NCBI RefSeq assembly: GCF_038397755.1
Contig: NZ_CP151637.1
Coordinates: 1,054,001-1,118,000, forward strand
Origin: Microbacterium sp. LWH7-1.2
GTDB taxonomy: Bacteria > Actinomycetota > Actinomycetes > Actinomycetales > Microbacteriaceae
Direction: 5' to 3'
Length of the DNA stretch: 64,000 nt
The stretch's first letter is position 1; each line of letters opens with the position of its first letter. This document shows positions 18,372 to 29,465 of this stretch, in pieces. A program made the translations under genes and the position numbers. The notes below the pieces were generated by a model that had not been told where the DNA came from, made no database searches, and saw only the letters and a program-made list of their open reading frames with translations.

Positions 18372-19555
18372 AGGCCGGCCTCCTTGGCGAGTTCTTCCTC
18401 GATCGCGGCGAACAGCTCCGCCTCGAGGTCTTCGACACCGATCTTCTGCACGATCTCAGCGAGGAACCCGAGCACGACGAGGCGTCGCGCCTCATCCTCG
18501 GTGATCCCGCGGGCCTGCAGGTAGAACAGCTGCTCGTCGTCGAAGCGCCCCGTGGCGCTCGCGTGCCCGGCACCGCGGATGTCGCCCGTCTCGATCTCGA
18601 GGTTGGGGATCGACTCGGCGCGGGCGCCCTCGGTGAGGACGAGGTTGCGGTTCGCCTCGTAGGAGTCGGTGCCCACGGCATCCGGTCCGATGAGGACGTC
18701 GCCGATCCAGACCGTGCGCGCCGCGGCGCCCTGCAGGGCGCTCTTGTAGAGCACGTCGCCCGACGTCTCGGCGCCCTTGTGGTGCAGGTAGACCTGGCTC
18801 TCGAGGTGCTGCCCGGAATCGGAGTAGCTGAGGCCGTAGAGCTCGGCGCGCGATCCGGTGCCCGCCAGCTCGATGCTCGGGTTCACGCGCACGATGCCGC
18901 CGCCGAAGCTGACGACGACGTGGCGGAGGGTCGCGTCGCGCTCGACGCGCGCCTGGTGGGACGCCACATGCACGGCGTCGTCGTCCCAGCGCTGCACCGT
19001 GACGAGCTCGAGGTGCGCACCATCGCGGACGATGATCTCGACGTTCTGCGCATGGTGCGCGGTGCCGGTGTGGTGGAAGACGACGGTCGCGTGCGAGTTC
19101 GCCAGGGCCTCGATCACGACGTGCGCGTGGGCACGACCGCCGGTGCCCTTCAGCGAGACGACGATCGGCTCAGAGTATTCGGCGCCGGCCGGGATGCGCA
19201 GCAGGGGCGCCTCGCTCTCCTGCTTCCACGCGATCGCGCTGGGCAGGTCCTCGGGGCGGAAGACCTCGCCCCGCGGCGCGGCGCCGACGACGAGGCGCTC
19301 CTGCACGAGTCCCTCAGGGGCGTCGACGTCGACCTCGATGACCCCGTGGGGTCCGGCCTCGTCGGCGAACAGCGGCTGCAGCGGGGCGATCGGCGTGTGC
19401 TTCCAGTTGACCTCGCGGCCCGTCGGCGCAGCGAAGGCGGTCGGGTCGTACGACCAGGGTCGCTCGGAGCGGGTCTGCACGGGTACGAAGGCACCGGCGC
19501 CATCGGTGTGGCCCTTCGCGCCGGGAACGGTGGGGGCCTCGGTGGTGGGGCTCAT
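18368..19555 (-). CDS. sufD: Fe-S cluster assembly protein SufD
   Basis: A 395-residue SufD with the parallel beta-helix core shared with SufB. Family segments include VVFHHTGTAHHAQNVEI, GAETSGDVLYKSAL and, near the C-terminus, ATGRFDDEQLFYLQARGI, followed by the helical tail. It begins with the ATG directly abutting the sufB TAG stop, so translation is probably coupled. The N-terminal 30 residues are variable and low complexity. Confidence 0.95.
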   Translation of the reverse strand: MSPTTEAPTVPGAKGHTDGAGAFVPVQTRSERPWSYDPTAFAAPTGREVNWKHTPIAPLQPLFADEAGPHGVIEVDVDAPEGLVQERLVVGAAPRGEVFRPEDLPSAIAWKQESEAPLLRIPAGAEYSEPIVVSLKGTGGRAHAHVVIEALANSHATVVFHHTGTAHHAQNVEIIVRDGAHLELVTVQRWDDDAVHVASHQARVERDATLRHVVVSFGGGIVRVNPSIELAGTGSRAELYGLSYSDSGQHLESQVYLHHKGAETSGDVLYKSALQGAAARTVWIGDVLIGPDAVGTDSYEANRNLVLTEGARAESIPNLEIETGDIRGAGHASATGRFDDEQLFYLQARGITEDEARRLVVLGFLAEIVQKIGVEDLEAELFAAIEEELAKEAGL

Positions 19556-20974
19556 CTAGCCGACGGATCCTTCCATGCCCATCTCGATGAGCTTGTTGAG
19601 TTCGAGCGCGTACTCCATGGGCAGCTCGCGGGCGATCGGCTCGATGAAGCCGCGCACGATCATGGCCATGGCCTCGTCTTCGGGCATGCCGCGGCTCATC
19701 AGGTAGAAGAGCTGCTCCTCGCTGACCTTCGAGACCGTGGCCTCGTGGCCGAGCTGCACGTCGTCGACGCGGATGTCGATCGCGGGGTAGGTGTCCGAGC
19801 GCGAGATCGTGTCGACCAGCAGCGCGTCGCAGCGCACGGTGTTGGCCGAGTGGTGCGCGTTCGCGTCGACCCGGACCTCGCCGCGGTAGCCTGCGCGCCC
19901 ACCGCCGCGGGCGATCGACTTCGAGACGATCGACGACTGCGTGTACGGCGCCATGTGGATCATCTTGGCGCCGGCGTCCTGGTGCTGGCCGGGACCGGCG
20001 AAGGCCACCGAGAGCGTCTCGCCCTTGGCGTGCTCGCCCATCAGGAAGATCGACGGGTACTTCATCGTGACCTTCGAGCCGATGTTGCCGTCGATCCACT
20101 CCATCGTCGCGCCCTCGTGGGCGACGGCACGCTTGGTGACGAGGTTGTAGACGTTGTTCGACCAGTTCTGGATCGTTGTGTAGCGCACGCGCGCGTTCTT
20201 CTTCACGATGATCTCGACGACGGCCGAGTGCAGCGAGTCCGACTTGTAGATCGGCGCCGTGCAGCCCTCGATGTAGTGGACGTACGAGCCTTCGTCGGCG
20301 ATGATCAGCGTCCGCTCGAACTGGCCCATGTTCTCGGTGTTGATCCGGAAATACGCCTGCAGCGGGATCTCGACGTGCACGCCGGGCGGCACGTAGACGA
20401 ACGACCCGCCGGACCAGACGGCCGTGTTCAGCGCGGCGAACTTGTTGTCACCGGCGGGGATCACGGTGCCGAAGTACTCCTCGAAGAACTCCGGGTGCTC
20501 GCGCAGGGCCGTGTCGGTGTCCATGAAGATGACGCCCTGCTGCTCCAGGTCCTCGCGGATCTGGTGGTACACGACCTCGGATTCGTACTGGGCGGCCACG
20601 CCCGCGACGAGGCGCTGGCGCTCCGCCTCGGGGATGCCGAGCTTTTCGTAGGTGTTGCGGATGTCCTCGGGCAGCTCCTCCCAGGAGCCGGCCTGCTTCT
20701 CCGTCGACCGCACGAAGTACTTGATGTTGTCGAAGTCGATCTCGCTGAGGTCCGCGCCCCACGTCGGCATCGGCTTGCGCTCGAAGAGCTGCAGACCCTT
20801 GAGGCGGGTCTTGAGCATCCACTCCGGCTCGGCTTTCAGAGCCGAGATGTCGCGCACCACGAGGTCGCTCAGGCCGCGCCTGGCGCTCGCTCCCGCGGCG
20901 TCGGCATCGTGCCAGCCGAACTCGTAGACGCCCAGGCCTTCCAGCTCAGGGCGATCGATCAGCACATCAGACAT
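19556..20974 (-). CDS. sufB: Fe-S cluster assembly protein SufB
   Basis: A 472-residue SufB, the scaffold subunit on which clusters are built. Typical stretches are [19 protein letters not shown] at the C-terminus, [10 protein letters not shown] (with the conserved Cys), and [26 protein letters not shown] sits 7 nt before the ATG. It is the first gene of sufB-sufD-Rieske-sufC-sufT. The usual actinobacterial upstream repressor gene sufR and the desulfurase pair sufS-sufU are not in the operon. Confidence 0.97.
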   Translation of the reverse strand: MSDVLIDRPELEGLGVYEFGWHDADAAGASARRGLSDLVVRDISALKAEPEWMLKTRLKGLQLFERKPMPTWGADLSEIDFDNIKYFVRSTEKQAGSWEELPEDIRNTYEKLGIPEAERQRLVAGVAAQYESEVVYHQIREDLEQQGVIFMDTDTALREHPEFFEEYFGTVIPAGDNKFAALNTAVWSGGSFVYVPPGVHVEIPLQAYFRINTENMGQFERTLIIADEGSYVHYIEGCTAPIYKSDSLHSAVVEIIVKKNARVRYTTIQNWSNNVYNLVTKRAVAHEGATMEWIDGNIGSKVTMKYPSIFLMGEHAKGETLSVAFAGPGQHQDAGAKMIHMAPYTQSSIVSKSIARGGGRAGYRGEVRVDANAHHSANTVRCDALLVDTISRSDTYPAIDIRVDDVQLGHEATVSKVSEEQLFYLMSRGMPEDEAMAMIVRGFIEPIARELPMEYALELNKLIEMGMEGSVG

Positions 20975-21243
20975 CGTCTCGTTCTCCTCCGGGTCCTGGC
21001 GGTGTCATCCGTCCCGGCATCCGTGCTCCCCGGTGGAGATACCGGAAAGGGATGCCGCTTCTCGGGCCCTCTCAAGCGGCGCCGACCATCGCGCCTAGAA
21101 TGTCAGTGGTGCGCGGCGCTGTGAAGCACATGCGCGTCCGACCCCTCGATTCTACAGGCTCCGGCCCCTCCCGGCCGCGCCGTGACGTCACGTCGCGGCC
21201 GCGTGCGGCGCCGCCGAACATCTCCCAGGAAGCGACGATCAGC
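20975..21243. promoter_or_regulatory. divergent suf/ctaA promoter region
   Basis: On the plus strand a -10 TAGAAT (21096-21101) with weak -35 TCAAGC (21073-21078, 17-bp spacer) points at ctaA, giving a leader of about 135 nt. On the minus strand TAGAAT at 21154-21149 could serve sufB with a leader near 165 nt; no -35 is evident. No operator dyad was recognised. Confidence 0.45.
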
Positions 21244-22203
21244 ATGTCCGCGCAGCAGACCACCACCACGGCACCGGGAATCTGGAGGCGTTTCTGGCGC
21301 TGGCTTCCCGACGAGGTGGACCGCCGGGTGATCGCCGCCGCCTGGGCGACACTGGTCGTGCAGATCGGCATCGTCGGCACCGGCGGGCTGGTTCGCCTTA
21401 CCGGCTCGGGGCTCGGCTGCGACACATGGCCGCGCTGCAGCGAGGACTCCTTCGTGCCCGTTCCCGAGGTGTCCGGTGTGCACGGGTTCATCGAGTTCGG
21501 CAACCGCCTCCTGACGTTCGTGCTGGTCGCCGTCGCGATCATCACGTTCCTCTTCGTGGTGCGGATGCGCCGCGAGCGTCGCGACCTGTTCTGGCTGTCG
21601 CTCCTCATCGGCCTCTACGTGCCGCTGCAGGCGGTCATCGGCGGCATCACGGTGCTCACCGGGCTCAATCCCTACGTCGTGGGCCTCCACTACTTCGCAT
21701 CGGTGCTGCTCGTCGCGTTGGCGGCAGGGCTCGTCGTGCGTGTGTACGCGGTGCCCGGGCCGCGTGCTCTCGCGGTGCCGCGCTGGTACGCCGTCGTGAC
21801 CCACATCACGAGCGCCTTCGTGCTGCTCACCGTGGTCGTCGGCATCCTCGTGACCGGCTCCGGCCCGCACGCCGGCGACGGCGGCGCGGCGCGCAACGGG
21901 CTCAATCCCGAGCTCATGCAGCACATCCACGCGTGGCCGGGCTACCTCACCTTCGCTCTCACCGTCGTGCTCGTCGCGGGCTCGTGGCGCACTCCTGCGG
22001 CGCTGCGCCTCCGCCTGTGGACGCTGCTGCTCCTGGCGGTCGAGTTCGCGCAGATCGCCGTCGGCCTGTGGCAGGCGCGGACCGGCCTTCCGATCGTCCT
22101 GGTCAACATCCACATGGTGCTCGCCGTAGCGCTCGTGGCCGCCATGACCGCGGTGGTCATGAACCTCACGGCACCGGTCGCGGCAGACCTCGCCCACAGC
22201 TGA
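21244..22203 (+). CDS. ctaA: heme A synthase (COX15/CtaA)
   Basis: A 319-residue, eight-helix membrane enzyme converting heme O to heme A for cytochrome aa3 oxidase. Family motifs are TGGLVRLTGSGLGCDTWPRC in helix 1, HGFIEFGNRLLTF with its heme-ligand histidine, GLHYFASVLL, HIHAWPGYL and NIHMVLAVALV for the remaining histidines. The ATG at 21244 is preferred because the upstream in-frame stretch is Arg/Pro-rich and non-homologous; GGAAG lies 14 nt upstream. Together with ctaB, 1.1 kb away on the other strand, it provides heme A. Confidence 0.94.
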   Translation: MSAQQTTTTAPGIWRRFWRWLPDEVDRRVIAAAWATLVVQIGIVGTGGLVRLTGSGLGCDTWPRCSEDSFVPVPEVSGVHGFIEFGNRLLTFVLVAVAIITFLFVVRMRRERRDLFWLSLLIGLYVPLQAVIGGITVLTGLNPYVVGLHYFASVLLVALAAGLVVRVYAVPGPRALAVPRWYAVVTHITSAFVLLTVVVGILVTGSGPHAGDGGAARNGLNPELMQHIHAWPGYLTFALTVVLVAGSWRTPAALRLRLWTLLLLAVEFAQIAVGLWQARTGLPIVLVNIHMVLAVALVAAMTAVVMNLTAPVAADLAHS

Positions 22204-22296
22204 TCCATAGCAACCGGATTGGCGTCGCACGGACTCCTTTGCGAGGGTGGGATGCCGCGACCACCCGGGTTGCGCATCCCGAGGAGTGATCGACAC

Positions 22297-22713
22297 ATGT
22301 CCACCCGTCCCCGTCTCATCCGCAGCATCCCGTTCTGGGGCCTCGTCGTGGTCTCGCTGGCCACCATCGCCGGCGGGTGGTACATCACCACCGACAAGCT
22401 CGGCTCGATGACGACGACCCTGACCGACGGCAGCGCGACCGGCGTCGACGTGTACGTCGGCCAGTCGATCGCCCAGCTCGGCTCGATCCTCATCGGCGCC
22501 GGCGTGATCGGCGTCCTGCTCGCGCTCGGCGTCGCCGCCCTCTCGACGCTCCGCCCGCACCCCGCGGTGGAGGTCGTCGAGCCCATCGACTGGACCTCGG
22601 AGTCCGAGACCGTCGCCGAGGAGCCGCAGGCCCCGAAGGCGACCGACGCCACCCCCGCCGAGGCCGCGGAGCCGGTCGACGCCGAGGCCGAGGCATCCGT
22701 CGCCGCTCGCTGA
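22297..22713 (+). CDS. hypothetical two-helix membrane protein with acidic Ala-rich tail
   Basis: 138 residues. Two transmembrane helices (about 12-30 and 60-82) flank a 30-residue extracytoplasmic loop (TTDKLGSMTTTLTDGSATG). The cytoplasmic tail is Glu/Ala/Pro-rich and looks disordered. GAGGAG is well placed before the ATG. It follows ctaA by 93 bp in the same direction and ends in a very strong terminator. The gap holds a small GGATGC/GCATCC hairpin at about 22249-22280. I recognise no domain; a role near oxidase assembly is only suggested by position. Confidence 0.7.
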   Translation: MSTRPRLIRSIPFWGLVVVSLATIAGGWYITTDKLGSMTTTLTDGSATGVDVYVGQSIAQLGSILIGAGVIGVLLALGVAALSTLRPHPAVEVVEPIDWTSESETVAEEPQAPKATDATPAEAAEPVDAEAEASVAAR

Positions 22714-22730
22714 TCCACCCAGCAAGAACG

Positions 22731-22762
22731 GAGGGGCCGCCCGGTTCGCCGGGCGGCCCCTC
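22731..22762. terminator. strong UUCG-loop terminator
   Basis: A perfect 14-bp GC-rich stem (22731-22744 with 22749-22762) capped by a TTCG tetraloop lies 18 bp past the stop of the upstream gene. It also faces the convergent YCII-family gene, so it may work both ways. Confidence 0.92.
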
Positions 22763-22832
22763 TCATGTGCCATCGGGCGCGCTTCGTGATCGCGAAGCGG
22801 CCGACGGACCTGCCGCGCGCGCAGCATCCGCG

Positions 22833-23207
22833 TCAGGGCGACGGTCGCCCCGGCGAGCCGTGATCGACGAGCGGCTGCACCTGCACGCCGCTGTGGTCCT
22901 GCCGGACCTCGCCGAGAAGACCCGCGAGCTCCAGGGCCGCGTCGAGGTCGGCGACGTCGATCACATAGAAGCCGCCGAGCACCTCCTTCGTCTCGACGAA
23001 CGGCCCGTCCGTGACGAGCGGTCGCTCAGCACCGGGCCGCAGGGTCGTGGCCGTGCGGGTGGGCTTGAGTTCGCCGGAGGCGAGGACCGCCGACCCGGCC
23101 CGCGCGCGGAACGCCCGGTGGCCGTCGTCGATCTGCCGGAGCTCCGCGTCGGAGGCCGCCTCCCAGCGCGCCTCGTCGCCGTAGATCAGGATCAGGTACT
23201 GCGCCAT
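22833..23207 (-). CDS. YCII-related (DGPF domain) protein
   Basis: A 124-residue small protein of the YCII/DGPF family: MAQYLILIYGDEARW at the start, then the hallmark DGPFVETKEVLGGFYVIDV and a closing helix. The ferredoxin-like alpha/beta fold is known; in actinobacteria these genes are usually paired with an ECF-type sigma factor, which is missing here. GAGGAG precedes the ATG. The function of the family is not established beyond a possible catalytic Asp-His site in YciI relatives. Confidence 0.88.
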   Translation of the reverse strand: MAQYLILIYGDEARWEAASDAELRQIDDGHRAFRARAGSAVLASGELKPTRTATTLRPGAERPLVTDGPFVETKEVLGGFYVIDVADLDAALELAGLLGEVRQDHSGVQVQPLVDHGSPGRPSP

Positions 23208-23294
23208 GTCTGCTCTCCTCCTTCGTCGAACGGCATTGTGCCCTTCATTTGAACGACGAACGAGAGGGTGCCGGAATCGACAACCGCCCAGAGG

Positions 23295-24236
23295 TCAGAA
23301 CGGCAGCAGCGGGTCGACCGCGATCGCGACGAACAGCAGCGTGAGGTAAGTGATCGAGGCGTGGAACACGCGCATCGGCCGCGGCTCGGTGCCGCGCACC
23401 GCGCGGTTGTAGAGCACGTGGGACTCGTAGATGAACCAGCCGCCGAAGACGAGGGACGAGACGGTGTAGACGAGGCCCATGCCGGCGACGGGGATCAGCA
23501 GCAGCGAGCACACCACGGTGGCCCACGCGTACAGGATCACCTGGAGGCCCACCTGCGAGCCGGCGCGCGTCGCGCCGAGCATGGGAACGTCGACCTCTTC
23601 GTACTGGTCCTTGTACTTCATCGACAGCGGCCAGTAGTGCGGCGGCGTCCACAGGAAGACGAGGGCGAAGAGGATGACCGGCGGCCACGCGAGCGAGCCG
23701 GTCACTGCGGTCCAGCCGATCAGCACCGGGAAGCAGCCCGCGATGCCGCCCCACACGATGTTCTGCTCGGTGCGGCGCTTGAGGATCATCGTGTAGATCA
23801 CGACGTAGAAGAAGATGGCGGCGGCCGACAGCGTCGCGGCGAGCCAGTTCGTGGTGAGCCACAGCCACACGGTCGAGAACACCGCCAGCGTCCACGCGAA
23901 GATCAGCGCGCCGCGCGGCGAGACCTCGCCGGTGACGAGAGGGCGGTTCACCGTGCGCTGCATGTGCGCGTCGATGTCGCGGTCGAGGTACATGTTGAAC
24001 GCGGCGGCCGATCCGGCGCTCGCGGTGCCGCCGATGACGGTCGCAAGGACCAGCCACACGTCGGGGAAGCCGCCCTGCGCGAGGATCATGACCGGCACGG
24101 TCGTCACCAGCAGCAGCTCGAGCACGCGCGGCTTCATCAGCGCGATGTACGCGCGGACGGTGCGGCCGAACGTCTGCGGAGGCCGGCTGGAGCCGTCGAC
24201 GGATGCTACGGTCCCGGCCGTCTTCGTGCTGTCCAT
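23295..24236 (-). CDS. ctaB: protoheme IX farnesyltransferase (heme O synthase)
   Basis: A 313-residue UbiA-superfamily prenyltransferase with about nine helices. Aspartate-rich motif 1 occurs in [15 protein letters not shown] and the second in loop [30 protein letters not shown] is the COX10/CtaB opening. It attaches farnesyl to heme B to make heme O, the substrate of ctaA. The ATG at 24236 gives a 30-residue polar leader before the first helix. It is divergent from the transketolase gene, a gene order common in actinobacteria. Confidence 0.95.
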   Translation of the reverse strand: MDSTKTAGTVASVDGSSRPPQTFGRTVRAYIALMKPRVLELLLVTTVPVMILAQGGFPDVWLVLATVIGGTASAGSAAAFNMYLDRDIDAHMQRTVNRPLVTGEVSPRGALIFAWTLAVFSTVWLWLTTNWLAATLSAAAIFFYVVIYTMILKRRTEQNIVWGGIAGCFPVLIGWTAVTGSLAWPPVILFALVFLWTPPHYWPLSMKYKDQYEEVDVPMLGATRAGSQVGLQVILYAWATVVCSLLLIPVAGMGLVYTVSSLVFGGWFIYESHVLYNRAVRGTEPRPMRVFHASITYLTLLFVAIAVDPLLPF

Positions 24237-24570
24237 GGCCCCCGCAATCGCCGCCTGCAGAATCCCCCCAAGTCTAGGGCATCGGCGTGTCGCGGCCGGC
24301 TCGCAGGCGACCGCGACGATGCGGGGGCGGATCACATCGGCCGGTCCGCGCGCGTGAGCAGAACGTGACTCCACCGACACCGGGATGTCACCGATGACGA
24401 CCCGACGTTCGAAAGACTCCGTCACATAGACGGCTTGCATGGCCTGGGCGGTATGCCCCTTCGCTATGCTGAGAAACACGCGCGCCCGTCGCCGATTCCC
24501 CCTTCTCCATCCGGACAAGGGCCGCGAGCCGGCCACATTCTTTGGGCGCACTCCACAGAAAGGCGACCCG
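24237..24570. promoter_or_regulatory. ctaB/tkt divergent intergenic region
   Basis: 334 bp without a credible gene. A possible plus-strand -10 TATGCT is at 24465-24470, about 100 bp before tkt, but the matching -35 is poor. No dyad operator or terminator was found. In-frame sequence upstream of the tkt GTG lacks homology and a ribosome site. Confidence 0.35.
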
Positions 24571-26691
24571 GTGTCGGAACTGCGTTGGGATGAGATCGAT
24601 CGGCGAGCGGTGGACACCGCGCGCGTCCTGGCAGCGGATGCGGTGGAGAAGGTGGGCAACGGCCACCCCGGCACGGCGATGAGCCTGGCGCCGGCCGCGT
24701 ACCTGCTGTATCAGCGGGTGCTGCGCCACGATCCGACGGACACCCACTGGGTCGGTCGCGACCGGTTCATCCTGTCGGCGGGCCACTCGTCGCTCACCCA
24801 GTATGTGCAGCTGTACCTGGGCGGATTCGGGCTCGAGCTCGAGGACCTCAAGGCGCTGCGCACCTGGGGCTCGCTCACCCCGGGTCACCCCGAGTACGGC
24901 CACACCAAGGGCGTCGAGATCACGACCGGTCCGCTGGGCCAGGGCCTCGCCTCGGCGGTGGGCTTCGCCTACGCGGCCCGCTACGAGCGCGGCCTCTTCG
25001 ACCCGGAGGCCGCTGCCGGCGAGTCTCCGTTCGACCACCACATCTATGTGATCGCCGGTGATGGCGACCTGCAGGAGGGCGTCACCTCGGAGGCCTCGTC
25101 GCTGGCGGGCCACCAGGCGCTCGGCAACCTGATCGCGATCTACGACTCGAACCAGATCTCGATCGAGGACGACACCAACGTCGCGTTCACCGAGGACGTC
25201 GCGAAGCGCTACGAGTCCTACGGCTGGCAGGTGCAGGTCGTGGACTGGAAGAAGACCGGCGAGTACGTCGAAGACGTCGCCGAGCTGTACGGCGCCATCG
25301 AGGCCGCGAAGGGCGAGACGACCAAGCCGTCGCTGATCATCCTCCGCACGATCATCGGCTGGCCGTCGCCCGGCAAGCAGAACACCGGCAAGATCCACGG
25401 CTCCGCGCTCGGCGCCGACGAGCTCGCCGCCACGAAGAAGGTCCTCGGCTTCGACCCCGAGCAGTCCTTCGTGGTCGCGGACGACGTCATCGCGCGCACC
25501 CGGGCGCTGGCCGATCGCGCCGCCGAGCAGCGCGCAGTCTGGCAGGAGTCCTTCGACGCGTGGGCCGCCGCCAACCCGGAGCGCAAGGCACTGTTCGACC
25601 GCCTCGAGGCCGGCGAACTGCCCGAGGACGTCGCATCCGCTCTGCCGTCGTTCGAGGCCGGCAAGGACGTCTCGACCCGCGCCGCGTCGGGCACCGTCAT
25701 CAACGCGCTCGCCGCGGTGCTGCCGGAGCTGTGGGGCGGCTCGGCCGACCTCGCCGAGTCGAACCTCACCACCATCAAGGACGCCAAGTCGTTCATCCCG
25801 GCCGAGTGGTCCACGCACGAGTGGTCGGGCGACCCCTACGGCCGCGTGCTGCACTTCGGCATCCGCGAGCACGCGATGGGCGCGATCGTCAACGGCATCA
25901 AGCTGCACGGCCCGACCCGTCCGTTCGGCGGCACGTTCCTCATCTTCAGCGACTACATGCGCCCGTCGGTGCGTCTGGCCGCGCTGATGAACATCCCGTC
26001 GATCTTCGTGTGGACGCACGATTCGGTCGCGCTCGGTGAGGACGGCCCCACCCACCAGCCGGTCGAGCAGCTCGCGACGCTGCGCGCGATCCCGAACTTC
26101 ACGGTGGTGCGCCCGGCCGACGCGAACGAGACCTCGGCCGCGTGGCTCGAGATCGTCCGCCGCCAGGACGGGCCGTCGGGCATCGCGCTGACCCGTCAGA
26201 ACATCCCGGTGTTCGCGCGCGGTGAGGGTGAGGCGGAAGGCGACGTGTTCGCATCGACCGACGGCGTCGCCAAGGGTGCGTACATCCTCGCCGAGGCGCC
26301 GAACGGCACCCCCGACGTGATCCTCATCGCGACCGGCTCCGAGGTGCAGCTGGCGGTCTCCGCCCGTGAGACCCTCGCCGCCGAGGGCGTGAACGCCCGC
26401 GTGGTGTCGGCGCCGTCGCTGGAGTGGTTCGACGAGCAGGACGAGGCGTACCGCGAGAAGGTCCTGCCCGCGGCCGTCACGGCGCGCGTGTCGGTCGAGG
26501 CCGGCTCGGCGCTCACCTGGCGCGGCATCGTCGGCGACGCCGGCCGCTCCGTCGCGATCGACCACTTCGGCGCGTCGGCCGACTACAAGACCCTGTTCCA
26601 GAAGTTCGGCATCACCGCCGACGCCGTCGTCGAGGCCGCCCGCGAGTCCCTCGCGGCCACGGCAGCACTCGAACTCGCAGCGGCGAAGTAA
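24571..26691 (+). CDS. tkt: transketolase
   Basis: A 706-residue thiamine-diphosphate enzyme of the non-oxidative pentose phosphate pathway, moving two-carbon units between sugar phosphates. The N-terminal domain has [20 protein letters not shown] and the TPP/metal motif GDGDLQEG...N. The pyrimidine domain has [20 protein letters not shown] with the catalytic histidine, and a C-terminal domain follows. The GTG start at 24571 follows GAAAGG and puts [19 protein letters not shown] at the normal N-terminus. It is the first gene of the tkt-tal-pgi-zwf-opcA-pgl operon; tal starts 18 bp later. Confidence 0.97.
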   Translation: MSELRWDEIDRRAVDTARVLAADAVEKVGNGHPGTAMSLAPAAYLLYQRVLRHDPTDTHWVGRDRFILSAGHSSLTQYVQLYLGGFGLELEDLKALRTWGSLTPGHPEYGHTKGVEITTGPLGQGLASAVGFAYAARYERGLFDPEAAAGESPFDHHIYVIAGDGDLQEGVTSEASSLAGHQALGNLIAIYDSNQISIEDDTNVAFTEDVAKRYESYGWQVQVVDWKKTGEYVEDVAELYGAIEAAKGETTKPSLIILRTIIGWPSPGKQNTGKIHGSALGADELAATKKVLGFDPEQSFVVADDVIARTRALADRAAEQRAVWQESFDAWAAANPERKALFDRLEAGELPEDVASALPSFEAGKDVSTRAASGTVINALAAVLPELWGGSADLAESNLTTIKDAKSFIPAEWSTHEWSGDPYGRVLHFGIREHAMGAIVNGIKLHGPTRPFGGTFLIFSDYMRPSVRLAALMNIPSIFVWTHDSVALGEDGPTHQPVEQLATLRAIPNFTVVRPADANETSAAWLEIVRRQDGPSGIALTRQNIPVFARGEGEAEGDVFASTDGVAKGAYILAEAPNGTPDVILIATGSEVQLAVSARETLAAEGVNARVVSAPSLEWFDEQDEAYREKVLPAAVTARVSVEAGSALTWRGIVGDAGRSVAIDHFGASADYKTLFQKFGITADAVVEAARESLAATAALELAAAK

Positions 26692-26709
26692 GCACGAGGA
26701 GAAGGCAGA

Positions 26710-27831
26710 ATGAGCACCCCCACCGAGAAGCTGGTCGCTGAAGGCGTGAGCATCTGGCTCGACGACCTGTCGCGCGAGCGCATCACGTCGGGCAACCTGA
26801 CCGAGCTCATCTCGACGCGCAACGTCTCAGGCGTCACGACGAACCCGACGATCTTCCAGGGCGCGATCGGCGGCGGCGGACACGCGTACGCCGACCAGAT
26901 CTCCGAGCTCGCGAAGGCGGGCGCGTCGGTCGACGACGCGATCTTCGCGGCGACGACCGACGACGTGCGCGACGCGGCCGACATCTTCCGTCCCGTCTAC
27001 GACGCCACGAACGGCGTGGACGGCCGCGTGTCGATCGAGGTCTCCCCCGACCTCGCCCACGACACCGACGCGACGATCGCGCAGGCCAAGGAGCTGTGGG
27101 CGAAGGTCGACCGCCCGAACGTCCACATCAAGATCCCCGCGACGAAGGCGGGCTTGCCGGCCATCACCGCGGTGCTCGCCGAGGGCATCTCCGTCAACGT
27201 CACGCTGATCTTCAGCCTCGAGCGCTACGCAGAGGTCATCGAGGCGTTCCTCTCGGGCATCGAGCAGGCGCAGGCGAACGGCCATGACATCTCGCAGATC
27301 CACTCGGTGGCGTCGTTCTTCGTCTCGCGCGTGGACACCGAGGTCGACAAGCGCCTCGCCGCCATCGGCACGGACGAGGCCGGGGGCCTGAAGTCGCTCG
27401 CCGGCGTCGCGAACGCCCGTCTCGCGTACGAGCTGTTCGAGAAGGAGTTCGCCACCGATCGCGCGAAGGCGCTGACGGATGCGGGAGCCAACGCCCAGCG
27501 TCCGCTGTGGGCCTCGACCGGCGTGAAGGACCCCAACCTCCCCGACACGCTGTACGTCACCGAGCTCGTCGCCCCCGGCACCGTCAACACCATGCCGGAG
27601 AAGACGCTCGAGGCGACGTTCGACCACGGCCAGATCGCCGGCGACACGGTCACCGGCACCTACGCGGCCGCGCACGAGGTGTTCGACCGCCTCGCCGCGG
27701 TCGGCGTCGACTTCGCCGACGCGACCCAGGTGCTCGAGGACGAAGGCGTCGAGAAGTTCATCGCCTCCTGGCACGACCTGCAGGGCACCGTGAAGACGGC
27801 CCTCGAGGACGCGCTCCAGGCCACCCGATGA
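26710..27831 (+). CDS. tal: transaldolase
   Basis: A 373-residue transaldolase of the longer actinobacterial type. The conserved [10 protein letters not shown] lies near residue 41 and the Schiff-base lysine is K141 in [25 protein letters not shown] and [13 protein letters not shown] complete the barrel. It transfers dihydroxyacetone units and works with transketolase. AGGAGAAGG precedes the ATG, and its stop overlaps the pgi start by four bases. Confidence 0.97.
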   Translation: MSTPTEKLVAEGVSIWLDDLSRERITSGNLTELISTRNVSGVTTNPTIFQGAIGGGGHAYADQISELAKAGASVDDAIFAATTDDVRDAADIFRPVYDATNGVDGRVSIEVSPDLAHDTDATIAQAKELWAKVDRPNVHIKIPATKAGLPAITAVLAEGISVNVTLIFSLERYAEVIEAFLSGIEQAQANGHDISQIHSVASFFVSRVDTEVDKRLAAIGTDEAGGLKSLAGVANARLAYELFEKEFATDRAKALTDAGANAQRPLWASTGVKDPNLPDTLYVTELVAPGTVNTMPEKTLEATFDHGQIAGDTVTGTYAAAHEVFDRLAAVGVDFADATQVLEDEGVEKFIASWHDLQGTVKTALEDALQATR

Positions 27832-29450
27832 GCTTCGACATCCACCTGTCGGGGCACGTCAAGTCCGTCGTCGAGGCGACGCTCCCCGGGCTCGTCGCGA
27901 GCCTGGTGGCGTCGGGGATCACCGGGGGCGACTCGTCGCTGTGGGGTTCGGAGGCGGAGGACGAGGCATCCCGTCGGCTCGGGTGGACAGAGGCCGTCAG
28001 CGTCTCGCGCCCGCTGGTGCCCGAGATCCTCGCCCTGCGCGAGCGCCTGCACGCCCGCAACGTGACCCGGATCGTGCTCGCGGGCATGGGCGGCTCGTCG
28101 CTCGCGCCCGAGGTGATCACGCAGACGTCGGGTGCGCCGCTGGTGATCCTCGACTCGACCGCGCCGGGCCAGGTGCTCGCCGCGATCGACGGCGACGCCC
28201 AGGCGGGCGACCTCACGCGCACCGCGCTCGTGGTGTCGTCGAAGTCGGGGTCGACCGTCGAGACGGACTCGGCCAAGCGCGCCTTCGAGGCCGCGTTCCG
28301 CGACCTCGGCATCGACCCCGCCGAGCGGATCATCGTCGTGACCGATCCCGGCTCGCCGCTGGACCAGGAGGCCCGCGCCGACGGGTACACCGTGTTCAAC
28401 GCCGACCCGACCGTGGGTGGCCGCTACTCGGCGCTCACCGCGTTCGGGCTCGTGCCGGCAGGCCTCGCAGGCGCCGACATCTCGGAACTCCTCGACGAGG
28501 CCGAGGCGTCGCTGCTCGAGGTCTCGATCGACAGCCCCGACAACCCTGCGCTCGTGCTGGCTGCGGCCATCGCCGGAGGCGAACCGCGCAAGGACAAGCT
28601 CGGCCTCATCACCGACGGCACCCACATCGTGGGGCTGCCGGACTGGATCGAGCAGCTCGTCGCCGAGTCGACGGGCAAGGAGGGCACCGGCATCCTGCCC
28701 GTCGTCCTGCTGCCGGTCTCCCCCGAGGTCGACACGAAGCCCGCCGATCTGCAGATCGTGCGCTTCGTGGACGAGGCCAAGAAGTTCCACCTGTTCGAGC
28801 ACCACGAGGGCGAGATCCTCGTCAGCGGCTCGCTCGGTGCGCAGTTCGTGGTGTGGGAGTACGCGACGGCGATCGCGGGACGGATGCTGGGCATCAACCC
28901 GTTCGACCAGCCCGATGTCGAGTCCGCCAAGGTCGCCGCGCGCAGCCTGCTCGATGCCCGTCCCGAAGCCACTGCGCCGGCGTTCGCCGTAGAGGGCGTC
29001 GAGGTGCGCGTCTCGGACCCCGCCCTCGCCACATCCGGAACGGTCGCGGGAGTGCTCGACGCACTGTGGGCCCGCCTTCCCGAGGACGGCTACGTCGCGA
29101 TCCAGGCCTACGTCAACCGCCTCGAGCTCGGCCAGCTCTCCGGCCTGCGCGAACTCGTCGCCGCGGACTCGGGTCGCCCCGCCACGTTCGGCTGGGGGCC
29201 CCGGTTCCTCCACTCGACGGGGCAGTACCACAAGGGCGGCCCCGCGAACGGCGTGTTCCTGCAGATCCTGGAGCAGACCGACGTCGACCTCGAGATCCCT
29301 GGCCGGCCGTTCACGTTCGGCCAGCTCATCCAGGCGCAGGCTGCGGGCGACGCGGCCGTGCTCGCCGAAGGCCACGGCCGTCCGGTCGTGACCCTGACCC
29401 TCACCGACCCCCAGATCGAAGTGCTCTCGCTCTTCGAAGCGGCACAGTAG
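27828..29450 (+). CDS. pgi: glucose-6-phosphate isomerase
   Basis: A 540-residue isomerase linking glycolysis to the pentose phosphate pathway. The sugar-phosphate-binding SIS motifs [12 protein letters not shown] and [13 protein letters not shown] are present, with a catalytic region [13 protein letters not shown]. The sequence belongs to the divergent type seen in actinobacterial tkt-tal-pgi-zwf clusters rather than the E. coli type. The ATG at 27828 overlaps the tal stop; an open frame further upstream is antisense-like run-on. zwf follows after 15 bp. Confidence 0.95.
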   Translation: MSFDIHLSGHVKSVVEATLPGLVASLVASGITGGDSSLWGSEAEDEASRRLGWTEAVSVSRPLVPEILALRERLHARNVTRIVLAGMGGSSLAPEVITQTSGAPLVILDSTAPGQVLAAIDGDAQAGDLTRTALVVSSKSGSTVETDSAKRAFEAAFRDLGIDPAERIIVVTDPGSPLDQEARADGYTVFNADPTVGGRYSALTAFGLVPAGLAGADISELLDEAEASLLEVSIDSPDNPALVLAAAIAGGEPRKDKLGLITDGTHIVGLPDWIEQLVAESTGKEGTGILPVVLLPVSPEVDTKPADLQIVRFVDEAKKFHLFEHHEGEILVSGSLGAQFVVWEYATAIAGRMLGINPFDQPDVESAKVAARSLLDARPEATAPAFAVEGVEVRVSDPALATSGTVAGVLDALWARLPEDGYVAIQAYVNRLELGQLSGLRELVAADSGRPATFGWGPRFLHSTGQYHKGGPANGVFLQILEQTDVDLEIPGRPFTFGQLIQAQAAGDAAVLAEGHGRPVVTLTLTDPQIEVLSLFEAAQ

Positions 29451-29465
29451 GAGTTCGAGCCCCAC

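Noticed and set aside
18563..21124. An 850-codon plus-strand open frame across sufD and sufB.
   Set aside because: It mirrors minus-strand coding of two certain genes; composition is typical of antisense frames in GC-rich DNA.
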